NCBI RefSeq assembly: GCF_945952405.1
Contig: NZ_CAMFIA010000011.1
Coordinates: 87,299 to 151,298, forward strand
Source of the DNA: an uncultured Stenotrophomonas sp.
GTDB taxonomy: Bacteria; Pseudomonadota; Gammaproteobacteria; Xanthomonadales; Xanthomonadaceae
DNA: 64,000 nucleotides
Direction of reading: 5' to 3'
The position numbers were made by a program, and so were the translations under genes. The notes below the pieces were generated by a model. The model was not told the origin of the DNA and searched no databases. It was given only the letters and a program-made list of their open reading frames with translations. Shown piece after piece: positions 1 to 7,735 of the stretch; within the stretch, counting starts at the first letter, position 1, and each line of letters begins with the position of its first letter.

Positions 1-1472
1 TTCAGCAGGCGGTCGTAGGCTTCCAGCTTCGGCGCCACGAAGGTCTTGTCGGCCTTGCGGCGACGCTGCGGCAGGTAACCGCCCAGGGCGGCACGGCGTT
101 CCTGCAGGTACTGCACTTCCGGCGAATCCGGGCCAGGGTGGTAGAACGGCACCTGGCCGTCGGCCAGCTGCGCGTCGGTCACCGGAATGTTGAAGCGGTC
201 GCGGAAGTGGCGCACCGCTTCGTCGTCCAGCTTCTTGGTCTGGTGGGTCGGGTTCAGTGCCTCACCGGCGCTGCCCATGCCGTAACCCTTCACGGTCTTG
301 GCCAGGATGACGGTCGGCATGCCCTTGGTGTTCACGGCCTGGTGGTAGGCGGCATACACCTTGTGCGGATCGTGGCCACCACGGTTCAGGCGCCAGATGT
401 CGTCGTCGGACAGGCCGGCGACCATCGCAGCGGTTTCCGGGTACTTGCCGAAGAAATGCTCGCGGGTATACGCGCCGCCGAAGGCCTTGCAGTTCTGGTA
501 TTCGCCGTCGACGGTTTCCATCATCAGCTTCTTCAGGACGCCGTCGCTGTCCTTGGCCAGCAGGGCATCCCAGTAACCGCCCCACAGCAGCTTGATCACG
601 TTCCAGCCGCCGCCACGGAACACGCCTTCCAGTTCCTGGATGATCTTGCCGTTGCCGCGCACCGGGCCGTCCAGGCGCTGCAGGTTGCAGTTCACCACGA
701 AGATCAGGTTGTCCAGGCCTTCACGGCCGGCCAGGGCGATCGCACCCAGGGTTTCCGGCTCGTCGCTCTCGCCGTCGCCGATGAAGCACCACACCTTGCG
801 GTCGGACTTCTCGATCAGGCCACGGTTTTCCAGGTAGCGCATGAACTGCGCCTGGTAGATGGCGGCCAGCGGGCCCAGGCCCATCGACACGGTCGGGGTC
901 TGCCAGTAGTCCGGCATCAGCCACGGGTGCGGGTACGAGGACAGGCCACCGCCGTCCACTTCCATGCGGAACTTGTCCAGCTGCTCTTCGCTGATGCGGC
1001 CTTCCAGGAAGGAACGCGCGTAGATGCCCGGGGCGCTGTGGCCCTGGATGAACAGCAGGTCGCCCGGGTGGCTCTCGCTCGGGGCGCGCCAGAAGTGGTT
1101 GAAGCCCACGTCGTACAGGGTGGCGCCGGAGGCGAACGAGGCGATGTGGCCGCCCAGGTCACCCGGCTTGCGGTTGGCGCGGACCACGGTGGCCATCGCG
1201 TTCCAGCGGATGATCGAACGGATGCGCCATTCCAGCTCGGCATTGCCCGGGCTCTTGGCCTCGAGCTGCGGCTCGATGGTATTGACGTACTCGGTGGTGG
1301 GAGAGAACGGCAGGTAGGCGCCCGAACGACGGGTCAGCTCCACCATGCCTTCCAGCAGCTGATGCGCGCGCTCGGAGCCCTCGACATCAATAACGGCCTT
1401 CAACGACTCGATCCACTCCTGGGTTTCCACAGGATTCGGGTCGTTGTTCAGCACCTCGTTCAACCAGTTCAT
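1..1472 (-). CDS. aceE: Pyruvate dehydrogenase E1 component (partial, 5' part)
   Basis: This is the N-terminal 490 codons of the homodimeric thiamine-diphosphate E1 subunit of the pyruvate dehydrogenase complex, which decarboxylates pyruvate and acetylates the lipoyl E2. Translation from the ATG at 1472 begins MNWLNEVLNNDPNPVETQEW. It contains the conserved FNHFWRAP, GHSAPGIYARSFLEGR, SSYPHPWLMPDYWQ, GLGPLAAIYQAQFMRYL and the thiamine-diphosphate stretch FIGDGESDEPETLGAI, all typical of gammaproteobacterial AceE (about 890-900 aa). The gene runs off the left edge, so the C-terminal half and the E2 gene normally downstream are not visible. It is divergent from the PadR regulator at 2039, with 566 nt between. 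Identification is firm. Confidence 0.97.
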   Translation of the reverse strand, partial: MNWLNEVLNNDPNPVETQEWIESLKAVIDVEGSERAHQLLEGMVELTRRSGAYLPFSPTTEYVNTIEPQLEAKSPGNAELEWRIRSIIRWNAMATVVRANRKPGDLGGHIASFASGATLYDVGFNHFWRAPSESHPGDLLFIQGHSAPGIYARSFLEGRISEEQLDKFRMEVDGGGLSSYPHPWLMPDYWQTPTVSMGLGPLAAIYQAQFMRYLENRGLIEKSDRKVWCFIGDGESDEPETLGAIALAGREGLDNLIFVVNCNLQRLDGPVRGNGKIIQELEGVFRGGGWNVIKLLWGGYWDALLAKDSDGVLKKLMMETVDGEYQNCKAFGGAYTREHFFGKYPETAAMVAGLSDDDIWRLNRGGHDPHKVYAAYHQAVNTKGMPTVILAKTVKGYGMGSAGEALNPTHQTKKLDDEAVRHFRDRFNIPVTDAQLADGQVPFYHPGPDSPEVQYLQERRAALGGYLPQRRRKADKTFVAPKLEAYDRLL

Positions 1473-2038
1473 TAGCGCTCCCATAACCGCACGCACGCGC
1501 GCGACTGTTGTATAGATTTCTAGACCGCAAAGTGTAGCGCACCAAGGGCTTTCGTCACTTGGCTACGCTGCCGTATGGATGCAACCGGCCAGTGTCCGCA
1601 AGGGGCTTGCCAGGCCCTGCGAGGGTGCACTGGCGGGGCTTGGCGGCTGCGCGGGGTGTCGCTTGCGGACCGCTGCGCCCATGTGCAGGACGCAGTGTTA
1701 CTGCTGCCGATGACCGTTGTGGGGCAACTCCGACACGCGGGCAGGAGTGTTCCGGGCGCAGCGCTGAACCGGCGACAACGTGTCGCATCTGCCTCTGGAT
1801 TGGTCGCCGCCCCGGCCTCAGGGTAGGCCTCGAGTGTTGGCCCCGACCTCTCGGTCCGCCGTCTGGCCCTGCCTCACTCCCTTCCACGGTTGCGGCAGGG
1901 GCGCCTCGCAAGAGGCGCCCCTTCTGCTGCGCGCGTGGCCGCCCATGGCCCAAAACAGCCCCGCTTGTGGCCGGATCGATGATTGCCGGCTTCGATATAT
2001 CGATATATCGTTTGCACACTCGTTACCGATATATCGAA
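1473..2038. other. Gene-free region between aceE and the PadR gene, with a strong hairpin
   Basis: No convincing gene was found here. The open frames on both strands have Arg/Pro/Gly-rich compositions typical of GC-rich noncoding sequence. It should contain the aceE promoter on its left side and the PadR promoter and operators on its right side. One strong structure stands out: a perfect 10-bp stem with a GCAA loop (stem 1898-1907 and 1912-1921), followed by CTTCTGC rather than a clean T-run. A second small hairpin, GCGACA-ACG-TGTCGC, lies near 1774-1788. A structured RNA is possible, but I could not match it to RNase P RNA, 6S RNA, tmRNA or SRP RNA. Confidence 0.4.
1993..2036. promoter_or_regulatory. 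Three CGATATATCG palindromes: probable PadR operator
   Basis: The 10-bp perfect palindrome CGATATATCG occurs at 1993-2002, 2001-2010 and 2027-2036. The first two share a CG and form one 18-bp palindrome. The third ends 2 nt before the ATG of the PadR-family gene. Three exact AT-rich copies in high-GC DNA directly upstream of a winged-helix regulator strongly suggest autoregulation. That the PadR-family protein is the binder is inference. Confidence 0.75.
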
Positions 2039-2599
2039 ATGAGCCGCAACCCCTCTCCCAGAGCCCGTTCCACTGATTCGGCCGTGCCGCGCCGAAACGG
2101 CCAGCCGCGGGTGCTCAGCCGCGGCGACCTGCGCCTGCTGGTACTGGCCCTGATCGGCGAGCAGCCGCGTCATGGCTACGAACTGATGCAGCTGATCAGC
2201 AACCAGTTCATGCAGGCCTACACGCCCAGCGCCGGCACCATGTACCCGCTGCTGGCCAGCTTCGAGCAGGCCGGCTGGATCGAGGCCGAGGAAGTGGACG
2301 GGAAGCGGATCTTCCGCATCACCGCCGCCGGCGAGTTCGAGCTGAAGGTGCAGCGCACCCAGGTCCGCCTGGCGCAGCGGCGTGCCTTCGACCGCGCCCG
2401 CGAGATCACCAAGGCCTCGCTGCCGCCGCCGCTGGCCTGCGCCCTGCGCGAGTTCAAGCGGGCGCTGGTCCACCACCACGGCCGCTGGGCCGAAGGCGAG
2501 GCGGACGAGGTGGCGGCACTGCTGACGCGGGCCTCGGCCCTGCTCAACGGTCATGCCGGCAGCGAGAGCGCATCGATTCCAACGACCCAGCCAGACTGA
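2039..2599 (+). CDS. PadR-family transcriptional regulator
   Basis: A 186-aa regulator with the PadR winged helix at residues about 25-110 (RGDLRLLVLALIGEQPRHGYELMQ, then SAGTMYPLLASFEQAGWIEAEE, given here as two blocks) and a C-terminal helical dimerisation region. The ATG at 2039 was chosen because the frame upstream is noncoding in character and the operator repeats end just before it. It is followed 59 nt later by a siderophore-interacting protein gene. The pair resembles E. coli YqjI-YqjH, where a PadR-like metal-responsive repressor controls a ferric-siderophore reductase. Unlike E. coli YqjI, the N-terminus has no His/Cys-rich metal-binding extension, though a HHH triplet occurs in the C-terminal third. 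Iron or nickel response is therefore inferred only from context. Confidence 0.88.
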   Translation: MSRNPSPRARSTDSAVPRRNGQPRVLSRGDLRLLVLALIGEQPRHGYELMQLISNQFMQAYTPSAGTMYPLLASFEQAGWIEAEEVDGKRIFRITAAGEFELKVQRTQVRLAQRRAFDRAREITKASLPPPLACALREFKRALVHHHGRWAEGEADEVAALLTRASALLNGHAGSESASIPTTQPD

Positions 2600-2658
2600 C
2601 TCCAGCCAGGTCTCCCCTACGCCGCGCAGCACTGCGCGACACCTTTACAGGTACTCCC

Positions 2659-3456
2659 ATGACTGAACACAACAACTCGCGCCTGCGCCTGGATGTGCGC
2701 TTCCGTGAACTGACCGTGCTGCGCACCGAAGAAGTCACCCCGCACATGCGCCGCGTCGTGCTGGGCGGCGCCGAGCTGGCCGGCTTCGATTCGCCCGGCG
2801 CCGACGACCACATCAAGCTGTTCTTCCCCAACGCCAGCGGCGAGATGGTGCTGCCGGTGCTCACCGCCGAAGGCCGCAGCTACCCGGCCGGCAAGGAGCC
2901 GTCGCCGGCACGCGACTACACCCCGCGCTGGTGGGACCACCAGGCCGGTGAGCTGGCCATCGACTTCGTGCTGCACGACCAGGGCATCGCCGGGCCGTGG
3001 GCCGAGCAGGCCAAGGCCGGCGATGTGCTGGTGATCGGCGGTCCGCGCGGCTCGTTCGTGGTGGCCGACAGCTACGACGCCTATGTGCTGATCGGCGACG
3101 AAACCGCGCTGCCGGCCATCGCCCGCTGGCTGGACGTGCTGCCGGAAGGTGCCGAGGTGCAGGCCTTCATCGAAGTGAGCGATGAGGCCGAGCGCCAGGA
3201 CCTGCCGCAGTATGAGAACGTGCGCATCCACTGGCTGGAGCGCAACGGCTTCCCGGCCGCGACCAGCACCCTGCTGGAAGACATGCTGACCGACTTCGAG
3301 GCTCCGGAAGGCGACGTCTTCTACTGGATCGCCACCGAATCGCGCCGCGCCCGGATGATGCGCAAGTTCATCGAAGGCCACCTCGGCGTGCCGCGCGACT
3401 GGATCCGATCGACCGGCTACTGGAAGGCCCACCCGGACGACCAGGACGGCGATTGA
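2659..3456 (+). CDS. Siderophore-interacting protein (ferric-siderophore reductase)
   Basis: A 265-aa cytoplasmic flavoprotein of the SIP/YqjH/ViuB family. These enzymes reduce Fe(III)-siderophores with NAD(P)H so that iron is released inside the cell. Visible features: the FAD-binding beta-barrel with the RxYTxR-type motif (ARDYTPRWWD, about residues 88-97), a glycine-rich GGPRGSF, the NAD(P)-domain ALPAIARWL, and the family C-terminus YWIATESRRARMMRKF followed by GYWKAHPDD. Length is usual for the family. The ATG at 2659 sits after the PadR gene on the same strand, so both are probably co-transcribed and repressed through the CGATATATCG sites. The natural siderophore substrate is unknown. 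Confidence 0.92.
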   Translation: MTEHNNSRLRLDVRFRELTVLRTEEVTPHMRRVVLGGAELAGFDSPGADDHIKLFFPNASGEMVLPVLTAEGRSYPAGKEPSPARDYTPRWWDHQAGELAIDFVLHDQGIAGPWAEQAKAGDVLVIGGPRGSFVVADSYDAYVLIGDETALPAIARWLDVLPEGAEVQAFIEVSDEAERQDLPQYENVRIHWLERNGFPAATSTLLEDMLTDFEAPEGDVFYWIATESRRARMMRKFIEGHLGVPRDWIRSTGYWKAHPDDQDGD

Positions 3457-3474
3457 TCCCAGGGTAGGTGATGG

Positions 3475-3551
3475 GTAGTGCCGGCCGCTGGCCGGCAACC
3501 TCATCAACCCTCGGCAGGAATCTGCAGCTGCCGGCCAGCGGCCGGCACTAC
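3475..3551. repeat. Inverted pair of SMAG (GTAG) palindromes
   Basis: A plus-oriented unit at 3475-3497 (GTAG followed by TGCCGGCCGCTGGCCGGCA) faces a minus-oriented unit at 3529-3551. Each can form a hairpin. The second unit lies inside the 3' end of the coding sequence at 3504-4322. Confidence 0.9.
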
Positions 3552-4322
3552 CGCTTGCCGCGTCCAGCCGAAGCGCTGCGCGGCCCAGATCTCCAGCGCG
3601 ACCAGCAGCGCGATCACCAGCAACGGCAGCAGCAGCCCGAAGTACACGCCGGGCATCATGCCGTTGATCTGCGCCTTCACCAGCCGCAGCACGCCGCGGG
3701 TATGCAGCAGTTCGTCCACGTGCATGGTCAGTGCTTCACGCACCACCTTCGGTTCCAACCCGAGGCTGCCGGCCCTGTCCACCAGCGTGTCTTCCAGCAT
3801 GCCGCGCAGCAGGCCTTCGCGCACCTTGCCGATCACCCAGCCGGTGCCGCGCGCCAGCGGGCCATCGCCGAGGCGATCGAGGCCGGGCAGCGGGTGTTCG
3901 CTCAGATAGGCCGAGGCGATGGTATCGGCGACCTCACCCACCGTGCCCTGGCTGCGCAGCGCCTCGCGCATGCGCGGGTCATCCAGCGAATCGGTGAAGC
4001 CTTCGCTCCAACCTTCCACCAGGGCCTGCAGGTGCGGCTGGAAATGATCCAGCTGCTTGAACAGCGCGCGGTGCGCACCGGCACTGAAACCCAGCTGCAG
4101 GCCGAAGAAGGCGGTGGCCAGTGGCAACACCACCACGTAGCTGGCCAGCAGCCAGTGATGCCAGCGCCGCTGCCGCCGCAGCCAGCCGCGGCGGTGCAGC
4201 CAGTGCCAGGCGAGGCTGCCCAGCAGCAGGCCGATGACCGTGCCAAGCACGCTGCCACCGACCAGATCGAGCACGCTCAGGCCCGACCAGAATTCGTTCA
4301 ACCAGTACTGCGCGTCCTGCAT
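3504..4322 (-). CDS. Conserved membrane protein of unknown function, C-terminus encoded by a SMAG repeat
   Basis: A 272-aa protein starting MQDAQYWLNEFWSGLSVLDL. It has two N-terminal membrane segments (about residues 15-40 and 55-85), a long central soluble region (about 90-225) rich in acidic residues and DDPRMREAL-type helices, and one C-terminal membrane segment (about 230-255, MMPGVYFGLLLPLLVIALLV). I do not recognise a characterised family. The last 14 or so residues ([16 protein letters not shown]) are encoded by a SMAG palindrome at 3529-3551 plus 20 nt beyond it. The frame reads the GTAG tetranucleotide as GTA-G, so no stop forms and translation continues to TGA at 3504. The native C-terminus before repeat insertion was probably shorter. 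Confidence 0.8.
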   Translation of the reverse strand: MQDAQYWLNEFWSGLSVLDLVGGSVLGTVIGLLLGSLAWHWLHRRGWLRRQRRWHHWLLASYVVVLPLATAFFGLQLGFSAGAHRALFKQLDHFQPHLQALVEGWSEGFTDSLDDPRMREALRSQGTVGEVADTIASAYLSEHPLPGLDRLGDGPLARGTGWVIGKVREGLLRGMLEDTLVDRAGSLGLEPKVVREALTMHVDELLHTRGVLRLVKAQINGMMPGVYFGLLLPLLVIALLVALEIWAAQRFGWTRQAVVPAAGRQLQIPAEG

Positions 4323-4393
4323 GGGATTCCTTCCGTGGGTAGAACAGCGGGCCATTGTAGGCCCGAGCCCACGCCTGGCTGCTCGCCACCCGG

Positions 4394-4452
4394 GTGGGTG
4401 CGGACCGGTGGCTGCCACTGCGGTCGGGTGGGTGCGGACCGTTGGTCCGCAC
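4394..4452. repeat. GTGCGGACC palindromes (second REP-like family)
   Basis: A full unit at 4428-4452 (GGTGGGTGCGGACC, then GTTGGTCCGCAC) is preceded by a degenerate unit at about 4394-4416. The same design recurs at 4932-4957 and 10601-10684. It is distinct in sequence from the GGCCGGC-type SMAG units. Confidence 0.75.
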
Positions 4453-4509
4453 TCCTCACGGGCAAGCAATGCGACAATCGCGCTCCTTTCCTGCAGCGAT
4501 GAGGCCCAC

Positions 4510-4911
4510 ATGGCCAAACTGACCCTGGCCAGCGTGGATGCGCTGCGTACCCGCCTTGTCGATGATGCCGCCTGCGATGCCGCACTGGCCGCGTTCGCCG
4601 ATGCCGCCGCCCTGCGCACGCCGCTGCGTGAACTGGTGGAGGCGCAGCACCGCTACCTGCAGGCCGAGTTCGAAGTCGCCCAGGTCGCCGACGTACTGCG
4701 TCGCGACCAGAAGTACGCGCCGGTGGGCCGCCCCTCGGTGCACATCGTGCAGCTGCGCAAGCAGCAGGCTGCCACCAAGCAGGCAGCGCTGATCGCGCGC
4801 CAGGTGGTAGCGCAGGCGGCGCAGACCTTCGTGCGCGTGAGCGGGATGACGGTGAAGCCCAAGCAGAGCCCGAGCGAGGCATGCGCGGCGTGGTTGGGGG
4901 CGCTGCGCTGA
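4510..4911 (+). CDS. Hypothetical helical protein
   Basis: A 133-aa protein starting MAKLTLASVDALRTRLVDDA. It is Ala-rich and predicted mostly helical, with no signal peptide or membrane segment. The middle contains EFEVAQVADVLRRDQKYAPVGRPSVHIVQLRK, quoted here in part as DVLRRDQKYAPVGRP. The frame has good codon use and ends cleanly at TGA. It stands alone between two REP-like palindromes, divergent from the membrane protein at 3504-4322. I cannot assign a function. Confidence 0.7.
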   Translation: MAKLTLASVDALRTRLVDDAACDAALAAFADAAALRTPLRELVEAQHRYLQAEFEVAQVADVLRRDQKYAPVGRPSVHIVQLRKQQAATKQAALIARQVVAQAAQTFVRVSGMTVKPKQSPSEACAAWLGALR

Positions 4912-4931
4912 GGGATGGGATGTGCGGGGAT

Positions 4932-5072
4932 GTGCGGACCAACGGTCCGCACCCACCTTCTAAGGGCACCTACCTTGAGGGGCAATCACCGGGCCCGGTA
5001 GTGCCGGCCGCTGGCCGGCAACTTCCTCAACATCGGGCACCTCATATGCAGCCGGCCAGTGGCCGGCTCTAC
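4932..5072. repeat. GTGCGGACC palindrome plus inverted SMAG pair
   Basis: GTGCGGACCAACGGTCCGCACCCACC-type unit at 4932-4957, followed by a SMAG unit at 4998-5020 and an inverted, slightly divergent SMAG unit at 5051-5072. All lie in the intergenic space between the hypothetical gene ending at 4911 and the terminator of the YceI gene. Confidence 0.85.
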
Positions 5073-5081
5073 CAGACCATG

Positions 5082-5115
5082 AAAAAAAGAAGGCCCGCTT
5101 CGCAGCGGGCCTTCT
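5082..5115 (-). terminator. Rho-independent terminator of the YceI-family gene
   Basis: Read on the minus strand, a 12-bp stem (AGAAGGCCCGCT paired with AGCGGGCCTTCT, tetraloop GCGA) is followed directly by a run of T residues. It lies about 30 nt after the stop of the YceI-family gene. Confidence 0.9.
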
Positions 5116-5144
5116 GCCTTCTCACGACGAGTGAGCGGGGTGCA

Positions 5145-5852
5145 TCACGCGGCCGGCTTTTCGCCGGTGGCTTCGGTGGTGATGCGGATCTTCACTTCAT
5201 CGCTGACGTTCGGGGCGTAGGCGCCGACGCCGAAGTCGCTGCGCTTCAGGGTGGTGGTGGCATCGAAGCCGGCGGCCGGAACCTTGGCCATCGGGTGCTC
5301 GCCGCCGCCGTTGACGGTGACATCCAGGGTGACCGGCTTGGTGATGCCCTTGATGGTCAGGTCGCCGCTGACGGTCAGCTTGTTGGTGCCCGCAGCTTCC
5401 ACCTTGGTGCTCTTGAAGGTGGCGTCGGCGAACTTGGCAGCGTCGAAGAAGTCGGCGCTCTTCAGGTGTTCGTCGAACTTGGCGGTGAAGCTGTTCAGGC
5501 CGCTCAGCGGCAGCTTCACTTCCACGGTGGACTTGGTCACGTCTTCGGCGTTGTACACCAGGGTGCCTTCAACGTTGCCGAAGTGCGCGCTCGGGTGCGA
5601 GAAGCCGAAGTGGCTCCACTGGGCCAGCACGTCGGTGTGGCTCGGGTCCAGCTTGTAGGTGCCCGAGGCGATCTTGATCGCTTCGGCGGCCGGCGCAGCA
5701 GCGGCGGCATCGGCAGCCGGGGCGGCGGCCTGTTCGGTGGTGGCCGGGGCGGCGGCATCAGCGGCCGGGGCCGCGGTGTCGGCCGGCTTGGAGCAGGCGG
5801 CGATGGCCAGGGTCAGGGCCAGCGGCAGCAGCAGTTTACGGGTGGCGCTCAT
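5145..5852 (-). CDS. YceI-family periplasmic lipoprotein
   Basis: A 235-aa YceI-domain protein. The N-terminus is a lipoprotein signal (LALTLAIAACS, lipid-modified Cys at about residue 20), followed by an Ala/Pro/Asp-rich linker to about residue 58. The YceI lipocalin-like barrel follows, starting GTYKLDPSHTDVLAQWSHFG, with SADFFDAAKFADATF, GDLTIKGITKPVTLDV and LKRSDFGV motifs. Family members bind isoprenoid-type lipids such as polyprenyl quinones in the periplasm, and their precise role is unclear. The linker suggests the barrel is held away from the membrane. Monocistronic: it has its own terminator and lies 86 nt from the next gene. Confidence 0.92.
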   Translation of the reverse strand: MSATRKLLLPLALTLAIAACSKPADTAAPAADAAAPATTEQAAAPAADAAAAAPAAEAIKIASGTYKLDPSHTDVLAQWSHFGFSHPSAHFGNVEGTLVYNAEDVTKSTVEVKLPLSGLNSFTAKFDEHLKSADFFDAAKFADATFKSTKVEAAGTNKLTVSGDLTIKGITKPVTLDVTVNGGGEHPMAKVPAAGFDATTTLKRSDFGVGAYAPNVSDEVKIRITTEATGEKPAA

Positions 5853-5938
5853 CTCAGGAACTCTCCGGATCGTAGGGTGGGTACACGGTGCAGCAAGAGC
5901 CCGCCGCGCGGCAGCGGGCCCGAAACCGATACAGCGAC

Positions 5939-6529
5939 TTACGCGATGCGCGCCGCTTCGTCGAACGACAGGCGCGGCAGACGCGGGAACAGGCCCGCCG
6001 GGTCACCGTAACCCAGGTTGACCAGGAAATTCGACTTGATCGAGGTGCCGGCGAAGAAGGCCTCATCGACCTTGGCCGCATCGAAGCCGGACATCGGGCC
6101 TGCATCCAGGCCCAGCGCGCGCGCGGCCAGGATCAGGTAGGCGCCCTGCAGGCTGCCGTTGCGGATGGCGGCTTCGTGGCGGCCTTCCTGCGGGCCGTCG
6201 AACCAGGCCTTGGCATCGGTGTGCGGGAACAGGTACGGCAGCTTCTCGTGGAAGTCCAGGTCGAAGCCGATGATGGCGGTGACCGGGGCGGCCATGGTCT
6301 TGGCCAGGTTGCCTTCGGACAGGGCCGGGGCCAGCTTTTCCTTGGCTTCCTTCGAGGTCACGAAGACGAAGCGGGCCGGCGTGGTGTTGGCCGCGGTCGG
6401 GCCCCACTTCACCAGGTCGTACAGCTCCTGCAGCAGGCTGGCCGGCACCGGCTTGTCGAGGAAGGCGTTCTGGGTGCGGGCAGTACGGAACAGCTGGTCG
6501 AGGGCAGCAGCGTCGAGCGCGTGGGACAT
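5939..6529 (-). CDS. Nitroreductase-family protein, malonic semialdehyde reductase (RutE/HadB) type
   Basis: A 196-aa FMN-dependent nitroreductase-fold protein. It matches the RutE/HadB subgroup: the N-terminal [65 protein letters not shown] (quoted in parts as [20 protein letters not shown]) and [10 protein letters not shown] near the end. RutE reduces malonic semialdehyde to 3-hydroxypropionate in pyrimidine degradation, but no other rut genes are nearby, so the physiological substrate is uncertain. The start at 6529 has a GGAG Shine-Dalgarno about 8 nt upstream. Confidence 0.88.
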   Translation of the reverse strand: MSHALDAAALDQLFRTARTQNAFLDKPVPASLLQELYDLVKWGPTAANTTPARFVFVTSKEAKEKLAPALSEGNLAKTMAAPVTAIIGFDLDFHEKLPYLFPHTDAKAWFDGPQEGRHEAAIRNGSLQGAYLILAARALGLDAGPMSGFDAAKVDEAFFAGTSIKSNFLVNLGYGDPAGLFPRLPRLSFDEAARIA

Positions 6530-6649
6530 CGGTGGATCTCCAGGGCGGCTAAGGGAAGTCAGTGCCCGCGGGCGGCGCGGGGCGAAACGACGAGCCGCAG
6601 TGTAGAGTGTCGCGACTGTTGCAACACCCAGCAGGGCTGAAACGAATTA

Positions 6650-7615
6650 ATGCCAATGGTGAAACGATCGAGCGCACCCTGGACGGTCACTGACGGCCGT
6701 GCGGGCAATGTCCGCCAGGCGGTCGCGCTGGCCTCGGCGCTGCGCCAGGGCACCCATCGGCCGCTGCTCCTGCAGCCCCGCGCGCCCTGGCGCTGGCTGT
6801 CGCCGCGGCGCCTGCCGGGCGATGTGAACGGCTACGGCGAGGCGTTCGCGACGCTGGCCGCGGAGGCCCCCTCACTGGCGATCGGCTGTGGCCGCCAGGC
6901 CGCGGGCGCCCTGCGCGTGCTGCGCGCGCGCGGCAGCCAGGTGGTGCAGATCCTCGACCCCCGCATCGGCGCCCGTCACTGGGATGTAGTGGTGGTTCCC
7001 GAACACGACGCCCTGCGCGGCAGCAACGTGCTGACTCTGCTTGGCAGCCTCAACCCGGTGGACGATGACTGGCTGGCCTGGGGTCGCGCCGCGTTTGCCG
7101 GCTTCAGCACCCTGCCCGGCCCGCGTACCGCGCTGCTGGTGGGCGGGCCGACGCCGCTGGCGCCGTGGGACGAAACCGCCATGGTCGGCGTATTCCAGGC
7201 GCTGGCCGAGCAGATCCACAGCGAAGGCGGCAGCCTGCTGGCCACCACCTCGCGGCGCACGCCACCGGCACTGGCGGAGATCCTGCGCGCGAAGTTCGCC
7301 CATCTTCCGCATGTGATCTGGGGCGACGGCGGTGATGGCGTGAACCCGTATGGCGGCCTGCTCGGCTGGGCCAACCGCGTGGTGGTGTCACCCGATTCGG
7401 TGAACCTGCTTTCCGAAGCCTGCGCCACCCGCATGCCGGTGATGGTGGCGCTGGCCGATACCGTGCAGGGCCGGCTGGCGCGCTTCCAGCAGCAGCTGCG
7501 CGAACGCGGGCGATTGCAGCCGAGGTGGCTGGACTGGCAGTACGACCGCATCGAACCGCTGCGCGAGACCGCACGCATCGCGGCCGAGGTGAAGCAGCGC
7601 CTGGCACCGGGCTGA
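6650..7615 (+). CDS. ELM1/GtrOC1-family protein (mitochondrial-fission ELM1 homologue)
   Basis: A 321-aa protein of the Mito_fiss_Elm1 (former DUF1022) family. Recognisable motifs are the N-terminal WTVTDGRAGNVRQAVALA, IGCGRQAAGALRVL, QILDPRIGARHWDVVVVPEHD (quoted in part as DPRIGARHWDVVVVPEHD) and the C-terminal VVSPDSVNLLSEACAT. The arrangement is like a GT-B glycosyltransferase fold: the SPDSVNLLSEA segment resembles the donor-binding region. Plant ELM1 acts in mitochondrial fission, and bacterial homologues are uncharacterised and often lie near LPS genes. No LPS genes are present here. The first ATG (6650) was kept, and ATG 6656 is equally possible. Confidence 0.85.
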   Translation: MPMVKRSSAPWTVTDGRAGNVRQAVALASALRQGTHRPLLLQPRAPWRWLSPRRLPGDVNGYGEAFATLAAEAPSLAIGCGRQAAGALRVLRARGSQVVQILDPRIGARHWDVVVVPEHDALRGSNVLTLLGSLNPVDDDWLAWGRAAFAGFSTLPGPRTALLVGGPTPLAPWDETAMVGVFQALAEQIHSEGGSLLATTSRRTPPALAEILRAKFAHLPHVIWGDGGDGVNPYGGLLGWANRVVVSPDSVNLLSEACATRMPVMVALADTVQGRLARFQQQLRERGRLQPRWLDWQYDRIEPLRETARIAAEVKQRLAPG

Positions 7616-7625
7616 CGAATGCCGT

Positions 7626-7648
7626 TGCCGGCCAGCGGCCGGCACTAC
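7626..7648 (-). repeat. Single SMAG palindrome
   Basis: One minus-oriented unit (TGCCGGCCAGCGGCCGGCA followed by CTAC), 10 nt after the stop codon of the ELM1-like gene. Confidence 0.88.
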
Positions 7649-7735
7649 CGACGCGGGCGGCCAGCGCTTTTTGAACATTTCGATCGGGCCGCGCGGTTAG
7701 AGTCCCGTGTCCCCCCATCGGACCGGCCTGTCCCC

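Noticed and set aside
138-1475. 445-codon plus-strand frame opposite aceE
   Set aside because: It is the antisense shadow of aceE: His/Val/Gln-rich, no known domain, while the other strand encodes an unmistakable AceE.
1897-1925. Rho-independent terminator at the 1898-1921 hairpin
   Set aside because: The stem is strong but there is no T-run on either side and no gene ends before it, so I describe it only as a hairpin.
1559-2038. N-terminal extension of the PadR gene to 1559
   Set aside because: The added 160 residues are Arg/Pro/Gly-rich noise and would place the operator palindromes inside the coding region.
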